Source: Collinsella aerofaciens (lineage in GTDB: Bacteria; Actinomycetota; Coriobacteriia; Coriobacteriales; Coriobacteriaceae). From it: a DNA stretch of 64,000 nucleotides. The notes under the pieces were generated by a model. That model searched no databases. It saw only the letters and a list, made by a program, of their open reading frames with translations, and was not told the DNA's origin. The stretch lies in assembly GCF_015561195.1 (NCBI RefSeq), contig NZ_JADMSU010000005.1, forward strand, positions 62,001-126,000. The letters are read 5' to 3'. Positions 57,693-64,000 of this stretch are shown here, piece after piece. Made by a program: the position numbers and the translations under genes. Every line of letters begins with the position of its first letter. The first letter of the stretch is position 1.

Positions 57693-57950
57693 TTACGCGT
57701 TCGCGAGCGGGCGTACGCTGACCCTGTGCTTGATACCCTTGTGGAACTCAACGGTACCGTCGACCAGCGCGAACAGCGTGTCGTCCTTGCCACGGCCAAC
57801 GTTCTCACCCGGGTGGATGTGAGTGCCGTGCTGACGGACGAGAATCGTGCCCGTGGTTACCGTCTGGCCGGCATAGCGCTTCGTGCCAAGGCGCTGACCG
57901 CGGGAGTCACGGCCATTACGGGAGGAACCGAGTCCTTTTTTGTGTGCCAT
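57693..57950 (-). CDS. rpmA: 50S ribosomal protein L27
   Basis: This 85-residue protein lies at the peptidyl-transferase centre. It starts [20 protein letters not shown] and includes [19 protein letters not shown]. The N-terminus begins directly with the mature A-H-K-K-G form, so no Firmicute-type cleaved extension is present. It lies 33 bases after rplU, in the usual rplU-rpmA-obgE order. Confidence 0.97.
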   Translation of the reverse strand: MAHKKGLGSSRNGRDSRGQRLGTKRYAGQTVTTGTILVRQHGTHIHPGENVGRGKDDTLFALVDGTVEFHKGIKHRVSVRPLANA

Positions 57951-57983
57951 TGTGTATACCTACTCTTTCGTTACGAGTGTAAT

Positions 57984-58358
57984 CTACTCGGCGACGGGAG
58001 CCTCGGCAACAGCCTCGGCCTCTGCCTTGACAGCCTTCTTGGCGCGGGACGTAGCCTGGACCTTCACGATCTTCAGCTTGGTGAGCTGCTGACGGTGACC
58101 CTTCAGACGACGATAGCGCTTACGCTTGTGGAACTTAAAGACCAGCTGCTTCTCGCCCTTGAACTGCTCAACGATCTGAGCGGTAACCTTGGCCTTGGCC
58201 AGCTTGTCGGGATCGGTGACGATCTTCTTACCATCGTTGAGGAAGATGACCGGCAGGGTGACCTTGTCGCCCTCATTGCCCTCGATCTTCTCGACGGTGA
58301 TGACATCGTCGGTGGCGACCTTGTACTGCTTGCCGCCCGTGTTAACGATTGCGTACAT
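57984..58358 (-). CDS. rplU: 50S ribosomal protein L21
   Basis: This 124-residue protein shows MYAIVNTGGKQYKVATDDVI at the start and FKFHKRKRYRRLKGHRQQ toward the end. An alanine/glutamate-rich tail of ~20 residues follows the normal fold. The ATG at 58358 has AAGGGCAAG upstream. Its promoter overlaps the end of the upstream radical-SAM-associated gene. Confidence 0.95.
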   Translation of the reverse strand: MYAIVNTGGKQYKVATDDVITVEKIEGNEGDKVTLPVIFLNDGKKIVTDPDKLAKAKVTAQIVEQFKGEKQLVFKFHKRKRYRRLKGHRQQLTKLKIVKVQATSRAKKAVKAEAEAVAEAPVAE

Positions 58359-58400
58359 GTTTACTTGCCCTTCATGCATCAGTTAGTGCAACAGCCGAAT

Positions 58401-58429
58401 ATAGTAGCAGGCGAAAATACCCCCGTCAA
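58401..58429 (-). promoter_or_regulatory. Promoter of rplU-rpmA
   Basis: TTGACG and TACTAT are separated by 17 bases on the minus strand, and TGC precedes the -10. The -35 overlaps the stop codon region of the gene ending at 58426. Confidence 0.75.
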
Positions 58430-59238
58430 CGAGTATGTGGAGCAAATCCACAAGTTCGCACAGGTATGGGGCTGACGAGTCGGCCCTCGTCGTCCTCGCA
58501 TGCTTGATTCTGACGCTCGACATCGTAGGAGCAGATGGTCACGAGGTCTTGCATACCGGTGGAAACAATAGGTGCATCCACGCCCGGGGTCAAGCCCTGC
58601 AACAAAACATCAGCTGCAGAAAGCAAAATTTCCGGTCGCATAGAGCCCTCGTTATCGGCATGGGTGTCGAGCATAAGCACTAAATGGTCCGGGCACTCCC
58701 CCGCCGTGAGCTCATAGCCCACGAGCGTGTGATCCAAATCCAAGCGCTTGCTCTTTTTGCCGCGCGCGTAGTCGATGCCATGGTCCGCGCGCAGCGTGTC
58801 GATCGCACGACGCACCTCGTCGGCGCTTACGGGCGCCTCGGGATCCAAGTGCAAATCAATGCGATACGACAAGCGCGTGAGCTGCGCCGTCAACGCCGGC
58901 GTGCGCACGTCGATGTACGCCGCCTCGATGGGTGCCAGATCGGCCGGAGAGGCCGCAGCCAGGCGCCCAAACGCCTCGTCGAGCGCCACGAACTCGGTCA
59001 TAAACAGGTCATACCACTCGCAGGTCGACGACGTACCCACCGGTAGCGCCGAAGAGAAGCTCACGCGCATGTGAGGAGAGAAACCCTGCGTGACGGCATA
59101 GGGAAGTCCCGCACGGCGCACGATGCGCTCAATGGTATGGATTACTTCGAGATGGCCCAGGTACTTAAGGCGATCGCGCTTGCCATAGCGAACACGAAGC
59201 CTAAAGAGCGTGGGGTTGTCGGTCAGGCGCTCACTCAT
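58426..59238 (-). CDS. Radical-SAM-associated protein, DUF2344 (TIGR03936 family)
   Basis: This 270-residue protein matches the DUF2344 family that always accompanies the TIGR03960 radical-SAM protein. It opens FRLRVRYGKRDRLKYLGHLE, followed by AVTQGFSPHMRVSFSSALPVG. The resemblance to tRNA-modifying folds suggests a nucleic-acid substrate, but no function is established. Its ATG overlaps the stop of the radical-SAM gene by four bases. In other bacteria the two are one fused gene or adjacent to RNase G and rplU; here rplU follows directly. Confidence 0.85.
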   Translation of the reverse strand: MSERLTDNPTLFRLRVRYGKRDRLKYLGHLEVIHTIERIVRRAGLPYAVTQGFSPHMRVSFSSALPVGTSSTCEWYDLFMTEFVALDEAFGRLAAASPADLAPIEAAYIDVRTPALTAQLTRLSYRIDLHLDPEAPVSADEVRRAIDTLRADHGIDYARGKKSKRLDLDHTLVGYELTAGECPDHLVLMLDTHADNEGSMRPEILLSAADVLLQGLTPGVDAPIVSTGMQDLVTICSYDVERQNQACEDDEGRLVSPIPVRTCGFAPHTR

Positions 59239-61112
59239 GCGCGATCACCCATCAATACATTCTTGGCGTGGAGCGTGGGGCAGATTCCGCAGCCGGTGCA
59301 CGACGTGCGGGTGCAATCGGGAGTCGTGACACCCTCGAGCGAGCGACGGTACTCGCGCTCGAGGAAGCCGCGCGTGCAGCCGGGGCTCACGTGCTCCCAC
59401 GGCAGGCGCCAGTCCAACTCGTAGGGCAGGTGCACGAGCTCATTGAGGTCGATGCCGTTTTTGGCAGCAGCCTCCTTCCAGTTATCGAGCGAGAAATGCT
59501 CTACCCAGGCGTCAAAGCGAGACCCCGAGCGCCAAGCATCGATGATGACGGGCGTCATGTCACGACCGGCGCGGGACAGCGCGGCCTCGATGAGCGAGGT
59601 CTCGGCATCGTGGTAATGCACGCGGACGGCACGGTTGCGAACGCTCGTGATAAGCAGCTTCTGGCGGCGCTTGACATCGTCGTAGTCGAGCTGCGGGCAC
59701 CACTGGAACGGCGTGGCAGCCTTGGGGATAAAGACCGAAACCGAGATGGACACCGAGATCGAGCCGCGACGAGTCTTGGGCACCACGGAACGACCGAGCT
59801 CCAGCACGTGATCGGCCAGATTGGCAATGGCCACGATGTCCTCGTCGCGCTCGCTGGGAAGGCCCATCATAAAGTAGAGCTTCATGCGGTTCCAGCCGGC
59901 CTCGAAGGCCGCCTTGGCCGCACGGTCCAGGTCCTCCTCGGTCACGTTCTTGTTAATGATGTCGCGCATGCGCTGGCTGCCGGCCTCGGGCGCGAACGTC
60001 AGGCCGCCCTTCTTTTCGCCGGCGACCGACTCGGCCATATCCACGCCAAACGAATCCAGGCGCTGAGACGGAATCGACACGCGAATACCCGTATCCTCCA
60101 GGCGACGGTTGAGCCTGCCGAGCACGTCACGAATGCAGGAATGGTCGGTCGTGGAGAGCGAGGTCAGCGACACCTCGTCATAGCCGGTCTTTTCCAGACC
60201 CTGAATCACCGACGAGACGATCTGGTCGGCCGAACGCTCGCGCACCGGGCGATACGTCATGCCGGCCTGGCAAAAACGACAGCCGCGAGCGCAGCCGCGC
60301 AGAATCTCGATAGACAGGCGATCGTGGACCAGCTGCGCATAGGGTACGCACGACTGCGACAGCGGATTCGTGGCGCCGAAATCCTCGACGACGCGCTTGT
60401 AGACCACGGTCGGAGCATCCTTGCTCTCGCGCGGCACGGTGTAGCCATGCGGCGAGCAGGGCTCGTCGTGACGAACCTCATAGAGCGACGGCACGTAGTT
60501 GCCGGCAATGGATGCAAGCTGCTCAACAATCTGCTCGCGCGGGACCCCTTCGTCGCGCAGGTGGCGATGCAGCTGGCAGGTCTCGAGCAGCGATTCCTCG
60601 CCCTCGCCGATGAGGATGGCATCGAAGAAGGCCGCGTACGGCTCGGGGTTGTACACCGAGGGACCGCCGGCGATGATGATGGGGTCGTCTTCGCCTCGGT
60701 CGGCCGCCAACAGCGGAATGCCAGCGAGGTCGAGAGCCTCGAGGAAGTTCGTCACCGCCATCTCGTGCGGCACATGCAGGCCGACAATATCAAACGAAGC
60801 GACCGGCGCTGCACCCTCGAGCGACAGCAGCGGAATACCCGCCTCGCGCATGGCGTCACCCATATCGGGCCACGGCACATAGCCGCGCTCACAGGAGATG
60901 CCCTCGGCCTGGTTAAGGATGTTGTAGAGGATGGCGATACCCTGGTTGGGCAGACCGACCTCGTACACATCCGGGTAGATCAGGCAGCAACGGTAGTCGG
61001 CATCGGCCTTTGAAAGCGTGCCCCACTCGTGATCGATATAGCGGCTCGGCTTTTCGACCTTGGCGAGCAGCGGCTCAATTAAATGAAAGCAGTCTTGATA
61101 CGGAACGCGCAA
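59235..61112 (-). CDS. B12-binding-type radical SAM protein (TIGR03960 family)
   Basis: This 625-residue protein has a degenerate cobalamin-binding-like N-terminal domain (CCLIYPDVYEVGLPNQG, IAGGPSVYNPEPYA). A radical-SAM domain follows, with the cluster motif RGCARGCRFCQAGM (CxxxCxxC) near 285. The C-terminus contains RTSCTGCGICPTL, which could hold another cluster. It is translationally coupled to the DUF2344 gene. The start is TTG with GGGG seven bases upstream. The reaction is unknown; proximity to rplU-rpmA in many genomes hints at ribosomal or tRNA modification. Confidence 0.87.
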   Translation of the reverse strand: MRVPYQDCFHLIEPLLAKVEKPSRYIDHEWGTLSKADADYRCCLIYPDVYEVGLPNQGIAILYNILNQAEGISCERGYVPWPDMGDAMREAGIPLLSLEGAAPVASFDIVGLHVPHEMAVTNFLEALDLAGIPLLAADRGEDDPIIIAGGPSVYNPEPYAAFFDAILIGEGEESLLETCQLHRHLRDEGVPREQIVEQLASIAGNYVPSLYEVRHDEPCSPHGYTVPRESKDAPTVVYKRVVEDFGATNPLSQSCVPYAQLVHDRLSIEILRGCARGCRFCQAGMTYRPVRERSADQIVSSVIQGLEKTGYDEVSLTSLSTTDHSCIRDVLGRLNRRLEDTGIRVSIPSQRLDSFGVDMAESVAGEKKGGLTFAPEAGSQRMRDIINKNVTEEDLDRAAKAAFEAGWNRMKLYFMMGLPSERDEDIVAIANLADHVLELGRSVVPKTRRGSISVSISVSVFIPKAATPFQWCPQLDYDDVKRRQKLLITSVRNRAVRVHYHDAETSLIEAALSRAGRDMTPVIIDAWRSGSRFDAWVEHFSLDNWKEAAAKNGIDLNELVHLPYELDWRLPWEHVSPGCTRGFLEREYRRSLEGVTTPDCTRTSCTGCGICPTLHAKNVLMGDRA

Positions 61113-61122
61113 CGGAAAACCC

Positions 61123-62052
61123 CTAAGCAGCGAGATCGGATGCGTCTTGGTAGGACGCCATAGGACGGGTAGCGCCCGCGACCGTGGTCACCAGATCGCG
61201 AACGCGGGAGAACGTGGCAGTGACCACCTCGTTGGCATGGCTGTAGTCGACATCGCGCTCGTAGAGCGAAACAAGCGCACGGCCCATGCCATAGGTGCCC
61301 GCGGCAGCAGTGAGCGCCTTAACGGCAAACCCAATATGCGGCGTCTGCTTGACGAGCGCGCGGGTGACCGCGCGGATCACAAGACCGCCGGCAAGCACGC
61401 CCGCGACCTCGTAGCCGCGCTCAGGCTTAATGCCGCGTCCAAAGACGGCAGCGAGCTCAAAGAGCATGCCCACCTGCGCCAGCGCCATAACGGGATAATC
61501 GGCGCCCGGCAAAAACACCAGCGCACCGGTCGCCATATTTGTGAGCGCGCACGAGGTGATGATTCGATTGGCCGCCGCGATGCGCATGAAGGCAAAGTTC
61601 GCCGCAAAAGCCGTTTCCTTTTCGGTGCGATCGAGAATCCAGCGGGCAAGCGTCTCGAGCAGATACGTCTTATCGGTTGCCGCCACCACGCCGAGCATGG
61701 GCGTGGACTCCTCGATAAACGGCACCTCCACAGCAGACTCGGCAAGCACGCACACGGGCGCGCCGGCGATCACGAGCTCCTGCACGGCACTCTCCAAGCG
61801 GTCGGAACCACACGAGAGCACCAGTACCACATCGGTATCGGTCTTTGGAGCAATTCGCTCCTCCCCCAGACGCTCGACGCGCACAATGCCCGAGGTCGTC
61901 TGCGGCACAAAGGCGTCACGCACCGTCTCGGCCAGAAAGCGCGAGGCAGACGAATCCAGATAGACCGAGACGCGCACCGGCGTATCGGAATCCTTCTTAA
62001 CGGACGCGCCCATCTTAAAAGCGCGGGTAAGCTTATCTACGGGAATTTTCAT
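61123..62052 (-). CDS. DUF697-domain membrane protein, function unknown
   Basis: This 309-residue protein has a soluble N-terminal half. It reads like a nucleotide-binding fold without a P-loop (VRVSVYLDS, VVLVLSCGSDRLESAV). The C-terminal half resembles DUF697 with two or three hydrophobic segments (PVMALAQVGMLFELAAVFG, AGTYGMGRALVSLYE). DUF697 domains are often fused to Era-like GTPases, and here the GTPase motifs are absent. It lies between rodA and the radical-SAM gene with short gaps, so it is probably co-transcribed with rodA. No function can be assigned. Confidence 0.65.
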   Translation of the reverse strand: MKIPVDKLTRAFKMGASVKKDSDTPVRVSVYLDSSASRFLAETVRDAFVPQTTSGIVRVERLGEERIAPKTDTDVVLVLSCGSDRLESAVQELVIAGAPVCVLAESAVEVPFIEESTPMLGVVAATDKTYLLETLARWILDRTEKETAFAANFAFMRIAAANRIITSCALTNMATGALVFLPGADYPVMALAQVGMLFELAAVFGRGIKPERGYEVAGVLAGGLVIRAVTRALVKQTPHIGFAVKALTAAAGTYGMGRALVSLYERDVDYSHANEVVTATFSRVRDLVTTVAGATRPMASYQDASDLAA

Positions 62053-62070
62053 AGCAAACCCCTCCAGCGG

Positions 62071-63297
62071 TTACGCGGCGCCCGAACGATGCCGCCATAT
62101 GGATTGTACGATACCCACCGTCAGCAGCTGAATCATCATCGAAGACGAACCGAAGCTAATAAACGGTAGCGGAATACCGGTAATCGGCATCATGCCGATG
62201 CACATGCCGATGTTTTCGAAGGTCTGGAACGCCCACATGCCAACGATGCCCACACACGATAGGCGCAAGAACAGCGACTCACACTTAAAGGCGACGCGAA
62301 TCGTCGAAAAGATCAGCAGCACGTAGAGACACAGGAGCAAAAAGGAACCGCAAAAGCCAAAGGTCTCGGACAGGAAGGCGAAGACGAAGTCGGTGTGGAA
62401 CTCAGGCAGAAAGCCGCCGGCCGACTGCGTCGCATGGCCCAAGCCCTTACCAAAGAAGCCGCCCGAGCCAACGGCGATAAGCGACTGCTGCAGGTTGTAG
62501 GCATCGTCCGAATCGGCATTATCGGGGTCGATAAAGACCGTCAGACGGTTCATCTGATACTGCTTGATGAGCACATCGTGGCCGAGCAACGAATCAAAGA
62601 CCGAATCGAGCGCCAGGACGAGGGCCACCAGGCCCACGAGCAGGGCCAGGGTCGACAGCACCCATTCGCGGCGTGCACCGCTCATGCAGATAACGATGGC
62701 GCCCGAAACCAGCACGACCAGACCCGAGCCCAGGTCGCCCATGGCGACGACGGCCAAAAACGGAATGGACAGCATGCCGCAGAGCTTGACGTAGTCGCGA
62801 ACGGTATCGATGCGGCCGTTATACTGCGAGCCAAGCGTGGCAATAAAGAAGATGGTGATGAGCTTGGCAAGCTCAACCGGCTGGAATGTCAAGCCGATAC
62901 CGGGAATCTTGATCCAGCCCGTCATGCCCAGACCGCCTGTATAGGACAGACCCGGAATCTTGGGCGAGAAGATAACGATCAGGTCGATGACGAGCAACGC
63001 CGTCGAGAAATTAGAAATACCGCGCAGGTCGGTACGCCAGACCAGCACCGCCAGCACCGCCCCGATGCCAATTCCCAGAAGATGACGTGAGAACGAGGCA
63101 TCGGCCTTAAACTGCGAAGCCGACCAGATAATGATGGCACCGTAGGCGACGAGCGCCACTGTAGCCACGAGCACACCGATATGCACCTTTTGGCGAAACG
63201 TGCCGCGCGAGGCCGAAAGTTGCTTGTTGACGCGGTCCAGGCTGCTGCGAGAGCCGGTCTTGGTTGAACGGAACAGATCCGCCGGAGAAAAATCCAT
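62071..63297 (-). CDS. rodA: SEDS peptidoglycan glycosyltransferase RodA
   Basis: This 408-residue membrane protein polymerises lipid II during cell elongation. A ~35-residue cytoplasmic N-terminus precedes about ten membrane helices. Family motifs include PGLSYTGGLGMTGWIKIPG, FQPVELAKLITI, GDLGSGLV and SGGFFGKGLGHATQ, with FVFAFLSETFGFCG and GIPLPFISFGSSSM near the end. Pairing with an adjacent class B PBP2 gene argues for RodA over FtsW. It starts nine bases after the PBP gene ends. Confidence 0.92.
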   Translation of the reverse strand: MDFSPADLFRSTKTGSRSSLDRVNKQLSASRGTFRQKVHIGVLVATVALVAYGAIIIWSASQFKADASFSRHLLGIGIGAVLAVLVWRTDLRGISNFSTALLVIDLIVIFSPKIPGLSYTGGLGMTGWIKIPGIGLTFQPVELAKLITIFFIATLGSQYNGRIDTVRDYVKLCGMLSIPFLAVVAMGDLGSGLVVLVSGAIVICMSGARREWVLSTLALLVGLVALVLALDSVFDSLLGHDVLIKQYQMNRLTVFIDPDNADSDDAYNLQQSLIAVGSGGFFGKGLGHATQSAGGFLPEFHTDFVFAFLSETFGFCGSFLLLCLYVLLIFSTIRVAFKCESLFLRLSCVGIVGMWAFQTFENIGMCIGMMPITGIPLPFISFGSSSMMIQLLTVGIVQSIWRHRSGAA

Positions 63298-63306
63298 CGC
63301 AACCTC

Positions 63307-64000
63307 CTATCGAACCGAAGAATCGCCCGAAGCCGAAGAGGTATCGGGCTCGTCATAAATCACGCCGAGCACGTCGCGCACGACATGCATCGCGGTATCT
63401 GAGCCACCGCCGCCCTGCTCCAGGACAGTAGCGATGACATACTTGGGATCATCGGCCGGCGCATAGGCGCAGAACCACGCGTATTCGTCCTCGCCGCTTT
63501 TCTCGCCCGTGCCCGACTTGCCGTATACCTGCGGCGTCAGGGTGCCAAAGTGAGCCGCCAGGGACGTCGATGCCGTGTAAATCACGTCGTGCATGCCGTT
63601 GCGAACAAGAGCCAAATCCGAATCGCTGTTGATCTTGGCCTCCAGGCGCTTTTTCTTGCCTTTGCCGTTGTACTTATAGGCATCGCCGTCGCCATCGCGC
63701 GACACGGCAGACAAAAACACGTGAGGCACGTACTGCTTACCGCCGTTGGCGAGGCCCATGTAGGCGCATGCCATCTGCAGAGGCGTCACCAAAATGTCGC
63801 CCTGGCCGATGGCAATGTTGGTCATATCGCCGGCATTCCACTTGCGGTCCTCGGCAGAGGCGTCGGTGAAGTACGACTCTTTCCACTCGGCATCGGGAAT
63901 ACGGCCCGCGCCCTCACTCGGCAAATCGATACCGCAGGTCTTGCCTAGGCCCCAGCGACGAAAGACCTCCTGCAGGCCCTCGGAATGTTGCTCGTTATAA
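63307..64000 (-). CDS. mrdA: Penicillin-binding protein 2, C-terminal part (cut by window edge)
   Basis: About 230 residues of the C-terminal transpeptidase domain are visible, and the gene continues past the right edge in frame from 63999. The KSGT motif is present in YGKSGTGEKSGEDEYAWF, and the upstream IAIGQGDILVTPLQMACAY segment is typical of class B PBPs. The active-site SxxK and SxN motifs lie outside the window. Its cognate glycosyltransferase RodA follows on the same strand. A 15-residue Ser/Asp-rich tail ends the protein. Confidence 0.88.
   Translation of the reverse strand, partial: YNEQHSEGLQEVFRRWGLGKTCGIDLPSEGAGRIPDAEWKESYFTDASAEDRKWNAGDMTNIAIGQGDILVTPLQMACAYMGLANGGKQYVPHVFLSAVSRDGDGDAYKYNGKGKKKRLEAKINSDSDLALVRNGMHDVIYTASTSLAAHFGTLTPQVYGKSGTGEKSGEDEYAWFCAYAPADDPKYVIATVLEQGGGGSDTAMHVVRDVLGVIYDEPDTSSASGDSSVR

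Overview
This is a 64 kb, GC-rich stretch of chromosome from an actinobacterium, most likely class Coriobacteriia and close to Collinsella. That placement is an inference. It rests on an actinobacterial MihF-type nucleoid protein beside gmk-rpoZ, the codon usage and protein sequences, a fermentative gene set (bifunctional AdhE, PPDK with its regulatory protein) and frequent GTG/TTG starts. Nearly every gene is a conserved housekeeping gene. Almost all lie on the minus strand; the plus-strand exceptions are rpmB, adhE, an APH-fold kinase and dinB. I see no tRNA, rRNA, CRISPR array, prophage or large accessory island.

Layout. 0-8 kb: lepA-dusB-hemW-(membrane-tailed DnaJ homologue)-dnaJ-mtaB, read leftward and preceded by rpsT. 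8-12.5 kb: competence genes comEA-comEC followed by holA. 12.6-15 kb: mihF-gmk-rpoZ-thiI. 15.2-20.9 kb: a pyrimidine operon pyrR-pyrB-pyrC-pyrK-pyrD-pyrF with a ~225-nt structured leader, divergent from rpmB. 21.3-22.3 kb: an REP-associated tyrosine transposase with mirror-image ends. 22.4-26 kb: adhE and a kinase-like gene. 26.2-36.3 kb: rpsB-tsf, then pyrH-frr-uppS-cdsA-dxr-rseP-ispG-proS (translation, isoprenoid, lipid and envelope functions). 36.5-41.7 kb: yraN-comM-dprA-trmFO-xerC, a second operon containing DNA-uptake genes. 41.9-50.3 kb: rplS, rnhB, PPDK and its regulator, and the two-subunit glycyl-tRNA synthetase. 50.3-54.3 kb: rpsP-khpA-rimM-trmD-lepB, and dinB read divergently. 54.3-64 kb: rplU-rpmA and obgE-nadD-yqeK-rsfS, a radical-SAM protein pair, a DUF697 membrane protein, rodA and the C-terminal part of a PBP2.

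The most interesting signal is an identical 20-bp sequence on the minus strand, built as TTTGGT-N5-TTTGGT (11-bp period). It lies 75 bp before comEA and 71 bp before yraN, so it precedes exactly the two operons here that carry competence genes (comEA-comEC and yraN-comM-dprA). I propose it as a candidate competence-regulon operator. Other notable points are a DnaJ whose C-terminal domain is replaced by transmembrane segments, an RseP-type protease with a ~100-residue insertion containing a winged-helix-like segment, phased GGTAAA repeats upstream of ppdK, a pyr leader with mutually exclusive hairpins, and an XerC whose best start is an ATA codon.
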